From DATLFS01 sp035540935 (GTDB lineage: Bacteria > Actinomycetota > CADDZG01 > WHSQ01), in the NCBI GenBank assembly GCA_035540935.1, contig DATLFS010000086.1, forward strand, positions 1 to 30,999: a stretch of DNA of 30,999 nt. The letters run 5' to 3'. The position numbers and the translations under genes are program-made. Below the pieces are notes generated by a model. The model did not search any database. It was given only the letters and a program-made list of their open reading frames with translations, and had not been told where the DNA came from. Shown piece after piece: positions 7,122 through 14,544 of this stretch; within the stretch, counting starts at the first letter, position 1; each line of letters starts with the position of its first letter.

Positions 7122-8294
7122 ATGGCGCGTGAAGCGGTCATCGTCGAGGCGGTGCGGACCCCGCTCGGAAAGCGCGGCGGCAAGCTCAAGGACTGGCATC
7201 CCGTCGATCTGCTCGCGGAGACGCTCAACGAGCTCGTTTCCCGCGCCACCCTCGATGCCGCGACCGTCGACGACGTCATCTGCGGGTGTGTGTCGCAGAT
7301 CGGCGAGCAGTCACTCAACATCGGCCGCAACGCGTGGTTGGCGGCCGGTCTGCCCGAGGAGGTTCCGGCCACCACCGTCGACCGACAGTGCGGGTCGTCG
7401 CAGCAGGCGGCGCACTTCGCTGCGCAGGGGGTGATCTCCGGCGCCTATGACATCGCCATCGCCTGCGGGGTCGAGAGCATGACGCGGGTCCCGATGGGAT
7501 CCTCGGCGCAGTCGCAGGGCTTTCCCTTCTCCGACCGCTTGATGAGCCGCTACGAGAGCGGCCTCGTCCCGCAGGGCATCTCCGCGGAGATCATCGCGGA
7601 ACGCTGGGGGATCACGCGCGAGGCCGCCGACGAGTTCGCGGCCCGCAGCCACGAGCGTGCCGGCGCCGCCACCGCGGAGGGGGCGTTCAAGAACGAGATC
7701 TTCCCTGTCAAGGTCGAGACGGAGAACGGGCCCGAGCTGTTCGACGCCGACGAGGGCATCCGGACGCCGAATCGGGAGAAGATGGCGATGCTGCCGCTGG
7801 CCTTCAAGGAAGACGGCATCGTCACCGCGGCCAACTCGTCGCAGATCACCGACGGCGCCGCCGCGGTTCTGATCACGACTCCCGAGATCGCGCAACGCCT
7901 CGGCCTGCGGCCGCGAGCGCGGTTCGTCTCCTTCGCCCTGGCGGGGACCGACCCTGTTTCGATGCTCACGGGGCCGATCCCGGCCACGCGCAAGGCGCTC
8001 GAGCGCGCGCGTCTCGACCTCTCGGACATCGATCTCGTCGAGATCAACGAGGCCTTCGCCAGCGTCGTGCTCGCGTGGAAGCGCGAGCTGGGTATCGAGG
8101 ATGGTTGGTTCGACGAGCGTGTGAACGTGCACGGAGGCGCGATCGCTCTCGGCCACCCGCTCGGCGCCTCGGGTGCGCGGCTCCTCACGACCCTCGTGAA
8201 CGCGCTGGAGCGGAGAGGCGCCCGTTACGGGCTGCAGACGATGTGCGAGGGCGGCGGGCTCGCCAACGCCACCATCATCGAACGACTCTCCTGA
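7122..8294 (+). CDS. Thiolase (acetyl-CoA acyltransferase family)
   Basis: The 390-residue protein is a full-length thiolase, an enzyme that splits 3-ketoacyl-CoA with CoA or runs the reverse condensation. The nucleophilic cysteine lies in VDRQCGSSQQA (C90). The other catalytic motifs are EINEAFA (308-312), GGAIALGHPLGASGAR (H345) and MCEGGGLANA (C375). No targeting signal is present, so it is cytoplasmic. The ATG at 7122 follows AGGAGG by 9 bases; an ATG at 7113 in the same frame is too close to that site. The upstream inverted repeat suggests ligand-controlled repression, as is usual for fatty-acid or sterol catabolic thiolases, and the SCP2 gene nearby is compatible. Substrate chain length cannot be read from sequence. 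Confidence 0.93.
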   Translation: MAREAVIVEAVRTPLGKRGGKLKDWHPVDLLAETLNELVSRATLDAATVDDVICGCVSQIGEQSLNIGRNAWLAAGLPEEVPATTVDRQCGSSQQAAHFAAQGVISGAYDIAIACGVESMTRVPMGSSAQSQGFPFSDRLMSRYESGLVPQGISAEIIAERWGITREAADEFAARSHERAGAATAEGAFKNEIFPVKVETENGPELFDADEGIRTPNREKMAMLPLAFKEDGIVTAANSSQITDGAAAVLITTPEIAQRLGLRPRARFVSFALAGTDPVSMLTGPIPATRKALERARLDLSDIDLVEINEAFASVVLAWKRELGIEDGWFDERVNVHGGAIALGHPLGASGARLLTTLVNALERRGARYGLQTMCEGGGLANATIIERLS

Positions 8295-8298
8295 CGCT

Positions 8299-8622
8299 TC
8301 AGTCGACCGGGCGTAGCGGCGGCTTTCCGCCGGACTGCACGAGGACCATCGGCTCCATGCAGTGGGTCGGCGCCTTGTCGCGTGCGGCGACCTCCACCTT
8401 CAGCTCGAGCCCGCACATCGTGCAGACGTACTTCAGGCCGTAGTCGCTCACGTCGGCGATCTCCGGCTCGGGCGGCGAGGTGATCGCACTGCGGATCCAC
8501 CGGATCCCGAAGACGAAGATGCCGAGGAACATGACCGCCGCCACCGCCGCCCTGAGGTAGCCGTACGCCTCGCCGAGAGCCACCAGGAGGACGACCGAGA
8601 TGGCCAGCAGCGCCGGCGTCAC
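8299..8622 (-). CDS. Small membrane protein with C-terminal zinc-ribbon-like motif
   Basis: The 107-residue product starts with two hydrophobic segments (residues ~3-18 and ~24-40). A short linker leads to a cytoplasmic-type tail with YVCTMCGLEL and, 16 residues later, THCMEPM, a CxxC...HC pattern that could hold zinc. I do not recognise a named family. The start is a GTG at 8620-8622 with a poor ribosome-binding site. The gene ends 4 bases from the thiolase stop (convergent) and follows crgA on the same strand, a 69-base gap away. The coherent two-helix plus Cys pattern supports a real gene. Confidence 0.65.
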   Translation of the reverse strand: MTPALLAISVVLLVALGEAYGYLRAAVAAVMFLGIFVFGIRWIRSAITSPPEPEIADVSDYGLKYVCTMCGLELKVEVAARDKAPTHCMEPMVLVQSGGKPPLRPVD

Positions 8623-8658
8623 GGCCGATGTCCACAGCGGGATCCACAGCCGTGGATA

Positions 8659-8676
8659 AATGACACGTTTGTCATT
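8659..8676. repeat. Inverted repeat AATGACA-CGTT-TGTCATT between crgA and the zinc-ribbon gene
   Basis: A perfect 7-base inverted repeat with a 4-base centre is embedded in locally AT-richer sequence, next to a CCCCGCGGGG palindrome at 8677-8686. On the minus strand it is followed by TATCC, so it could be a weak terminator after crgA, or an operator for the downstream gene. Confidence 0.45.
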
Positions 8677-8691
8677 CCCCCGCGGGGCGGG

Positions 8692-8922
8692 TCAGTGCCA
8701 CTGCGTGGCGACCAGGAACGACGCCGAAACGAGCCCGAGACCGTAGAAGAGCCGCCAGTTCGAGGCGGCGCCCCCGAAGAGGCCGAGGTAGTTCCCGATG
8801 ATGACCACGGCGCCCGCTCCCAGCAGGACGAAGAAGAGGATCCCGACCCACTCCGGCGACTGCTTCGGGCGAGGGCGCGGCGGCGGCTGCTTGAGCTGGC
8901 GCTTGGAACGACTCTTCGGCAT
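8692..8922 (-). CDS. crgA: Cell division protein CrgA
   Basis: The 76-residue protein starts MPKSRSKRQLK, has a basic proline-rich N-terminus, two membrane helices (~26-46 and ~56-72) and ends LVATQWH, which matches the CrgA pattern (MPKS start, TM-TM, ...RWH end). In mycobacteria and Streptomyces CrgA localises to the septum, contacts FtsZ, FtsQ, FtsI and related proteins, and helps recruit the peptidoglycan machinery. Its place next to the pknB-fhaA block is the conserved actinobacterial position. The ATG at 8920-8922 has no ribosome-binding site but has TACAAT six bases upstream, pointing to a leaderless message. Confidence 0.92.
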   Translation of the reverse strand: MPKSRSKRQLKQPPPRPRPKQSPEWVGILFFVLLGAGAVVIIGNYLGLFGGAASNWRLFYGLGLVSASFLVATQWH

Positions 8923-8928
8923 GGGCGG

Positions 8929-8934
8929 ATTGTA
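8929..8934 (-). promoter_or_regulatory. Candidate leaderless crgA -10 box TACAAT
   Basis: TACAAT on the minus strand ends six bases before the crgA ATG. The match to the consensus is strong and no ribosome-binding site is present. No clear -35 was seen. Confidence 0.6.
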
Positions 8935-8977
8935 GGAGGTTTGCGGCGCTCCGGCGCCGCGTCCTCCGGCGCGGGGA

Positions 8978-8983
8978 TATCGT
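8978..8983 (+). promoter_or_regulatory. Candidate leaderless sortase -10 box TATCGT
   Basis: TATCGT (TAnnnT) ends 7 bases before the sortase ATG at 8991, in the 68-base gap divergent from crgA. A GGGGA lies too far upstream to be a normal ribosome-binding site. Confidence 0.45.
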
Positions 8984-8990
8984 CGCAGTC

Positions 8991-9656
8991 ATGCGCGCCC
9001 TCGTCTTCTTCGGGAAGCTCCTCATCTCGATCGGGTGCGGCGTGATCCTCTTCGTCGTCTGGACGCTCTGGGGGACGGGCCTCCTGACCGAGCGGGAGCA
9101 GCGACAGCTCGACCGGGCTTATGCTGCCACGCCCGCGGTGACGGCTTCCCCCGTGGACGACGCCGGTCGAGCTTCGGTCACGCCCGTCGACGTTCCCGCC
9201 TCCTTCCGGCCGCGGCCCGGCGCGCCGGCTTTCCGTCTCCGGATCCCGAAGATCGGGGTGAACGAGGTCGTGGTCGAGGGCGTGGGCACGGAGGAGCTAC
9301 GCAAAGGGCCGGGTCACTACCCGGCCTGCGGCAACGGCTTCGAGCCGCCGCTCTGCATCGACGGGGTTCCGTCGTTCTGGCCGGGAGAGGCGGGCCGCGC
9401 CATCGTCTCGGGCCATCGCACCACCTACGGCGCGCCGTTCTTCGACCTCGACCGCCTCCGGCGCGGGGACCGCGTGGTGACCGAGACGAAGTGGGGCACG
9501 TTCGTATACGAGGTGACCGAGTCGGTCGTCGTGGATGCGACCGAGCCGGTGACCGTCACGCCCGGAGACCCCGAGCTGGTCCTCACGACCTGCAATCCGA
9601 GGTATTCGGCAGAGGAGCGTCTCCTCGTCTACACGCGCCTGGTCTCGTCCTCGTGA
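8991..9656 (+). CDS. Class E sortase
   Basis: The 221-residue protein has an N-terminal membrane helix (residues ~7-28), a spacer, and a sortase domain from about residue 80 (FRLRIPKIGVNEVVVEGV). The catalytic triad is visible: His142 in SGHRTTYGAPF, Cys201 in LTTCNPRYS and Arg210 in ERLLVYTRL. The TTCNP motif and the proximity to crgA/pknB point to actinobacterial class E, which usually sorts LAxTG-type proteins to the wall; no substrate gene was seen here. The start at 8991 lacks a ribosome-binding site. The TGA overlaps a GTG that opens a 40-codon reading frame. Confidence 0.9.
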   Translation: MRALVFFGKLLISIGCGVILFVVWTLWGTGLLTEREQRQLDRAYAATPAVTASPVDDAGRASVTPVDVPASFRPRPGAPAFRLRIPKIGVNEVVVEGVGTEELRKGPGHYPACGNGFEPPLCIDGVPSFWPGEAGRAIVSGHRTTYGAPFFDLDRLRRGDRVVTETKWGTFVYEVTESVVVDATEPVTVTPGDPELVLTTCNPRYSAEERLLVYTRLVSSS

Positions 9657-9775
9657 GGGAGAGGCGCTCGTGGAGATCGAGACTCCTCGAGCTCGCGCTG
9701 TGGGCTCTCGTCGCCATAGCCACCGCGGTGATCCTCGTCGTGGCGAGCGAGCGGTATCTCCCGCCCAACTTCTGA
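9653..9775 (+). CDS. 40-residue single-pass membrane protein
   Basis: A GTG at 9653 overlaps the sortase stop as GTGA and opens a 40-codon frame. The product has a strongly basic start (RERRSWRSRL), one hydrophobic helix of about 20 residues (LLELALWALVAIATAVILVV) and a short polar end (ASERYLPPNF). The charge pattern predicts the N-terminus inside. The overlap with the sortase stop is the same coupling seen across this region, and the helix is coherent, which supports a real gene. It ends 4 bases from the pknB stop on the other strand. Function is unknown; a partner of the sortase is an inference from coupling alone. Confidence 0.6.
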   Translation: MRERRSWRSRLLELALWALVAIATAVILVVASERYLPPNF

Positions 9776-9779
9776 GCCT

Positions 9780-11690
9780 CTACGCGAAGAAGGTCCACAT
9801 CCAGGCGACGATGCGGTCGAGGGGAGATCCGCCGCCGCCTCCGGCGTCCGCGCCGCCGCCCTGCACGTAGAGCGTGGCCGAGTCGCCGGGCGACACCGGC
9901 GTCCCGGGCGATGGGTCCTGGCGACACACGCGGCCGGGAGGCTCGGTGCACGCCTGCGTCTCCTCCACCTGAGTGACCTCGAGCCCGAAGTCCTCCTCGA
10001 GGGTCGCTTCGGCTTGATCTGCGTCCTGCCCCGTCATGTCCGGCATGGGCTGTTCCTCCGGCCCCTCGGACACGAGGATGATGACGGTGTCGCCCGCGGG
10101 AACCTCGGTGCCGGCGTCGGGGTCCTGATCTATGACCTGGCCCTCCGGCGCGTCGGACGCATCACGGTTCACCTGGACCTCGAGGCCCACCGCCCGGAGG
10201 TTGGCGACCGCGTCCGCTTCCTGCAATCCCACGACCGTCGGCACGACGACCGTCTCCGGCCCCGCCGACACCACCAGGTCGACGCGGGTGCGCACCGGGA
10301 CCTGTTCGCCCTCCTCCGGGTCCTGACCGATCACCGTTCCCGGCTCGAACTCGTCGCTCGGCTCCTGTGTGATTTCACCGACCCGCAGGTTCGCGCCGCG
10401 CAGCTCGGCCTCGGCTTCCTCCTGGGAAAGCCCGATCACGCCGGGCACGTCGGTCTCGCGCGGCCCGCGCGACACGGTGATCGTGACGGTGTCGCCCTCC
10501 TCGACCGTCTCCCCCGCCTCGGGATCCTGCGCGACCACCTCGCCTACGGGACGCCGAGACGGTCGCCGCTCGACGTCGACGTCGAGGTTCGCTTGTTCCA
10601 GTCGTTCGCGCGCCTCGTCCTCGGTCATCCCGATGACCCTCGGGACCTCGACCGGCTCGCCGCCGCCGAACAGGTTGTCGGCCAGCAGCCAGGCGAGGAT
10701 GCCGAACAACGCCAGGATCAAGACCGCGGCGAGCACGTACCACCACGCGCGGGACTTCTCCGGTTCGTCGTAGACCGCGGTCTCGCGCATGATCTCGGTC
10801 CCGCCGCCCGGTGCGACCATCGTCGCGTCCTCCGTGAGCACCGGCGTCGCGTGGACCGCCTGCCCCGCGAGGAACCTCCCCAGGTCCTCGCGCATCTCGC
10901 GCGCGGTCGAGAAGCGGTTGTCCGGGTTCTTCGCGAGCGCCTTCAGGCAGATCGAGTCGAGCGCAGCGGGGATGTCCGGATCGATGTCGGAGGGTGGACG
11001 AGCGTCCTCCCGCACGTGCTTGTAGGCGATCGACAGTGGCGTGTCCCCCTGGAACGGGGTGCGGCCGGTCAGCATCTCGTACAGGACGACGCCGAGCGAG
11101 TAGACGTCGCTGCGGCCGTCCACCGGGTTGCCCTGGGCTTGCTCGGGCGAGAGATACGCGGCCGTGCCGATGACCATCCCCGTCTGCGTCATCGTCGCCT
11201 GGTCGTCGCCACCGACGGCGCGCGCGATGCCGAAGTCGGTGACCTTGGTCTCGCCCGACGACGTGATCATGATGTTGCTGGACTTGATGTCGCGGTGGAC
11301 GAGTCCTCCTTCGTGGGCGCGTTCGAGAGCGCGCGCCACGTCGGATGCGATCTCGGCCGCTCGCTCCGGCATCAGGGCACCCTCTTCGGCAATGATCTCC
11401 GAGAGCGGCTTGCCCTCGATGAACTCCATGACGATGAAGTAGGTGCCGTCATCTGCTCCGTAGTCGAAGAGCGACACCACGTTCGGATGGTTGAGGTTGG
11501 CCGCCGACTGCGCCTCGCGCCGGAAGCGCTCGATGAATGAGCGATCGCGGCTGAATCGCTCGGAGAGGACCTTCACGGCGACCTCGCGCCCCAAGAGCTC
11601 GTCGCGCGCGCGGTAGACCTCGGCCATGCCGCCCGAGCCGACGCGCTCGAGGACCGCATAACGGCCCCCGAACGAGCTAGGGGTGCTCAA
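9780..11690 (-). CDS. pknB: PASTA-domain Ser/Thr protein kinase PknB
   Basis: The 636-residue protein has a cytoplasmic Hanks-type kinase domain (~10-275): glycine loop GSGGMAEV, Lys40, HRDIKSSN with Asp134, DFG with Asp152, and an activation loop TMTQTGMVIGTAAYLSPEQ carrying autophosphorylatable threonines. A membrane helix (~319-343) is followed by four extracellular PASTA domains (~348-613) that sense lipid II or muropeptides in the family. The fourth has a Cys pair that could form a disulfide. After the last PASTA a glycine linker leads to an aromatic tail LDRIVAWMWTFFA, which I do not know from PknB. The start is a TTG overlapping the pknA-like TGA (TTGA), with AGGAGG four bases upstream. 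It would phosphorylate cell-wall and division proteins; PstP in the same operon reverses this. Confidence 0.95.
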   Translation of the reverse strand: MSTPSSFGGRYAVLERVGSGGMAEVYRARDELLGREVAVKVLSERFSRDRSFIERFRREAQSAANLNHPNVVSLFDYGADDGTYFIVMEFIEGKPLSEIIAEEGALMPERAAEIASDVARALERAHEGGLVHRDIKSSNIMITSSGETKVTDFGIARAVGGDDQATMTQTGMVIGTAAYLSPEQAQGNPVDGRSDVYSLGVVLYEMLTGRTPFQGDTPLSIAYKHVREDARPPSDIDPDIPAALDSICLKALAKNPDNRFSTAREMREDLGRFLAGQAVHATPVLTEDATMVAPGGGTEIMRETAVYDEPEKSRAWWYVLAAVLILALFGILAWLLADNLFGGGEPVEVPRVIGMTEDEARERLEQANLDVDVERRPSRRPVGEVVAQDPEAGETVEEGDTVTITVSRGPRETDVPGVIGLSQEEAEAELRGANLRVGEITQEPSDEFEPGTVIGQDPEEGEQVPVRTRVDLVVSAGPETVVVPTVVGLQEADAVANLRAVGLEVQVNRDASDAPEGQVIDQDPDAGTEVPAGDTVIILVSEGPEEQPMPDMTGQDADQAEATLEEDFGLEVTQVEETQACTEPPGRVCRQDPSPGTPVSPGDSATLYVQGGGADAGGGGGSPLDRIVAWMWTFFA

Positions 11691-13081
11691 TCGTCCTCCT
11701 CTTTCTTCTCCTGCCCGGGCGGAACGTGCCCCGGCTTCCCCTTCCCCCGATCTTCTTCTTCATCTTCCTCTTCGGACGGAACGGTGCCGGTGCTCACGAA
11801 CAGCGTAATCTCGTCGCCCGCCTCTACGGTGGCCCCCGGCGGCGGCTCGCTCCCGATGACGGTGTCTTTGGCGGCGTCGGATTCCTGGTCGACTCGGCTC
11901 ACCACGAGGCCGACGTCACGTAGCTGTTTCTCGGCCTCCTTGTAGCGCATGCCTACGATCGAGTCGAGGATGGTGAACGTCGTCGGCTCTCGTTCTTCCG
12001 GCGTGGGGGTGGGGGTTTCCGCGGGCTCTTCGTCCTGAACGGCGGGACGCCTCGTCTCCATCTCCGGATCACCGGCCGCGAGCGCCCTCCACAACAGGAG
12101 GGCGACGATGAGCAGGGCGACGGCGGCGAAGGCGACCGCGACGCCGCGAGCAGCGCGTTGTGGCGTCCACGCGGCGGCCGGCGCAGCGGCGGCCGCCGTT
12201 TCCCCCTCCAGGACCTGCGTATCTCCCCCCACCACGGCCGTCGGGGCCGCCGATGCCGGCGCGCCGGCACGAGCCCGCACGAGTGCCTGCTCGAATTCGG
12301 TTGCGGACGCATACCGGTTCTCGGGATCCTTCGCGGTCGCGCGAGCGACGATCTCGTCGTAGACGGCGGGCACGCTCGGGTTCAAGGAGCGAGGGGCGGG
12401 GACCGGGTCGGAGACGTGCCTCATCGCGATCGCGATGGGCGTGTCGGCGGTGAAGGGGACGGCTCCGGTCAGCATCTCGTACAGGACGATGCCGAGCGAG
12501 TAGATGTCGGATGCGGGGCCGATCTCGCGTCCACCCGCCTGTTCGGGCGATAGGTAATGCGTCGATCCCAGGATCGACCCGGTGGCTGTGAGGGTCGAGT
12601 CGCCCACGGCGCGGGCGATCCCGAAGTCGGTGACGAGAACGCGGTCGTCGTCTCCGACGATCACGTTCGCCGGCTTCACGTCGCGGTGGACGATCCCGGC
12701 GGCGTGAGCGTGTGCCAAGGCCGCGCATACGCCTTCGGCTATCCGAGAGGCTCTTTCCGGCACGAGCGGCGCCTCGCGACGCAGGACGAGCGCTAGATCC
12801 TCGCCCTCGGCGAACTGCATGACGATGAAATGAGTTCCTTCGTCTTCCCCGTAGTCGTAGACGTCGGCGATGGAGGGGTGAGCGAGAGACGCGACGGCGC
12901 GTGCTTCACGGCGGAAGCGTTCGACGAAGCGAGGATCGCTCGCCAGCTCGTCCTTGAGGAGCTTGACCGCGACCCTTCTGTTCAGCCGCTCGTCGTGGGC
13001 TTCGTAGACCGTGCCCATGCCACCCGCGGCCAGTCGGCGCTCGAGCCGGTATCGATCGAGGAGGCGTGTCCCCTCTACCAT
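11687..13081 (-). CDS. pknA: PknA-like Ser/Thr protein kinase with one PASTA domain
   Basis: The 464-residue protein holds the pknA position between pbpA and pknB. The kinase domain (~10-270) has GGMGTVY, Lys40, HRDVKPAN with Asp134, TDFG with Asp152 and an activation loop STLTATGSILGSTHYLSPEQ. An Ala/Pro-rich linker precedes a membrane helix at ~312-333. Unlike M. tuberculosis PknA, the outside part contains a PASTA-like domain (~365-432: ILDSIVGMRYKEAEKQL ... GSEPPPGATVEAGDEITLFVS). It ends in a highly acidic stretch (EEEDEEED) followed by a Lys-rich end. The ATG overlaps the pbpA stop by 7 bases. It probably regulates elongation and division together with PknB; the symbol rests on position and kinase type. 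Confidence 0.88.
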   Translation of the reverse strand: MVEGTRLLDRYRLERRLAAGGMGTVYEAHDERLNRRVAVKLLKDELASDPRFVERFRREARAVASLAHPSIADVYDYGEDEGTHFIVMQFAEGEDLALVLRREAPLVPERASRIAEGVCAALAHAHAAGIVHRDVKPANVIVGDDDRVLVTDFGIARAVGDSTLTATGSILGSTHYLSPEQAGGREIGPASDIYSLGIVLYEMLTGAVPFTADTPIAIAMRHVSDPVPAPRSLNPSVPAVYDEIVARATAKDPENRYASATEFEQALVRARAGAPASAAPTAVVGGDTQVLEGETAAAAAPAAAWTPQRAARGVAVAFAAVALLIVALLLWRALAAGDPEMETRRPAVQDEEPAETPTPTPEEREPTTFTILDSIVGMRYKEAEKQLRDVGLVVSRVDQESDAAKDTVIGSEPPPGATVEAGDEITLFVSTGTVPSEEEDEEEDRGKGKPGHVPPGQEKKEEDD

Positions 13082-14544
13082 CCGCGCTCGCGCCGGTCGG
13101 TTTCGATGACCGCCTTCGCCATGGGCGCCGCCACGGTTCCGCCCGTCGCCTCCTGTCCGAACGTGCCTCCGTTCTCGACGAAGACGGCTACGGCGATCTT
13201 CGGGTTGGCCGCGGGCGCGAACGCGATGAACCACGCATGTGGTGCGGCGCCTTCCGCGCTTTGCGCGGTGCCCGTCTTCCCGGCGATCGAGACGCCCGGG
13301 ATCTGAGCGTTCGTGCCGGTCCCCTCGTCGACGACGCGCACCATCATCTCGGTGAGGGTGCTGGCGGTCCGTTCGGAGAAGGCGCGGCCGAGGCTCTCCG
13401 GCTGAGCACGATGGACGACGCCGCCCCGCGGATCGATGACTTCGCGGACGAGTGTCGGGCGCGGCACGGAGCCTCCGTTCGCCACGGTGGCGGCGACGAG
13501 CGCCATCTGTAGCGGTGTCGACGCGACATCGCCCTGGCCGATGCCGGCGAGGGCGCGCCGCGGGAGGTTGTCCTCGTCGGCAGGATCGAAGACGCTCCTG
13601 GCGAGGCCGACGTCGAACGGGATCTGCTGGTTGAAGCCGAGCGCCTCCGCGATCTCGAACTGTTCCTCGTGCACCTCGAGCCCGATCTGAGCGAACGTCG
13701 TGTTGCACGAGACGCGCAGCGCGTCGGCCAGGTTGATCTCCCCTCCTCCGGCACAGGTGCCGCCGGAGAAGTTCCTGATCCCACTGGTGGTCTGCGGGGG
13801 CACGAACTCGACCGGGTCGTCGAACGTGGAGTTCGGCTTGAACCTGCCGGACTCCAGCGCTGCGGCCGTCGTGACAACCTTGAACGTCGACCCGGGAGGG
13901 AACGTGCGAGAGGTGGCGGTCGAGACCAGCGGGCTCGTAGGAGACTTCGGATCGAGAGACTTGTAGTAGTCGCCGGCGTCCTCGGCGTCGAAGGTGGCGA
14001 GGGGCCCGGGGTCGTATGACGGGTTCGACCACATCGCCAAGACCTCGCCGGTCCCGGGGTCCATCGCGACGATCGCTCCCCTGTTGTCCCCCAACGCCTC
14101 GCGGGCGGTCTGCTGCAGCGTCGTCGTGACCGTGGTGATGACGTCGTCTCCTCGCTCGCCGCCGCCGAAGAGACGGTCTTGCACGTCCTGCATCGTGATG
14201 ACGCCGCCCTCGCCGAGCAGCTGGTCGTTGTACGACGCCTCGAGCCGCGTGGCTCCGAAAGTGATCGAGTAGAAGCCGCTGATGTGGCCGAAAAGCTCGC
14301 CCTCGGGATACGTCCTCTTGAACTTGAAGCGACCACCCGTCGCCTTGCTCGTGGCGATGGTGACGTCGTCGGCGGTGATGATGTCGCCGCGCTTGACCGA
14401 ATACTCCTTGATCAGCGAGCGGATGTTCGCGGGGTTCGACGCGATCTTCTCGGCGGCGAAGATCTGCACGTAGTTCAGCTGCGCGAAGACGGCGAGGAAG
14501 GCGACCAGCAGACCGACGCCCACCCGGCGTATCTGAGCGTGCAT
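13075..14544 (-). CDS. pbpA: Penicillin-binding protein 2-type transpeptidase PbpA
   Basis: The 489-residue class B penicillin-binding protein cross-links peptidoglycan. It has an N-terminal membrane anchor (~8-28), an N-terminal module starting NPANIRSLIKEYSVKRGDI, and a C-terminal transpeptidase domain. The active-site motifs are STFK (Ser219-Lys222), SCN (279-281) and KTG (423-425); GIGQGDVASTPLQMA is also typical. It acts outside the membrane with the adjacent FtsW/RodA-type glycosyltransferase. The ATG at 14544 overlaps the upstream TGA by one base (TGATG). The frame continues open upstream, but that part is a shadow of ftsW/rodA. Confidence 0.95.
   Translation of the reverse strand: MHAQIRRVGVGLLVAFLAVFAQLNYVQIFAAEKIASNPANIRSLIKEYSVKRGDIITADDVTIATSKATGGRFKFKRTYPEGELFGHISGFYSITFGATRLEASYNDQLLGEGGVITMQDVQDRLFGGGERGDDVITTVTTTLQQTAREALGDNRGAIVAMDPGTGEVLAMWSNPSYDPGPLATFDAEDAGDYYKSLDPKSPTSPLVSTATSRTFPPGSTFKVVTTAAALESGRFKPNSTFDDPVEFVPPQTTSGIRNFSGGTCAGGGEINLADALRVSCNTTFAQIGLEVHEEQFEIAEALGFNQQIPFDVGLARSVFDPADEDNLPRRALAGIGQGDVASTPLQMALVAATVANGGSVPRPTLVREVIDPRGGVVHRAQPESLGRAFSERTASTLTEMMVRVVDEGTGTNAQIPGVSIAGKTGTAQSAEGAAPHAWFIAFAPAANPKIAVAVFVENGGTFGQEATGGTVAAPMAKAVIETDRRERGW

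Noticed and set aside
8225..8647. 140-codon minus-strand frame overlapping the zinc-ribbon gene
   Set aside because: It is frame-shifted relative to the two-helix, CxxC protein, which is more coherent.
10014..11540. 508-codon open frame on the plus strand
   Set aside because: It is antisense to pknB and its translation is low-complexity, Arg/His/Asp-rich without motifs; a shadow caused by high GC.
13082..14032. N-terminal extension of the pknA-like frame
   Set aside because: It overlaps pbpA in another frame and shows no domain; the kinase begins at the ATG at 13081.
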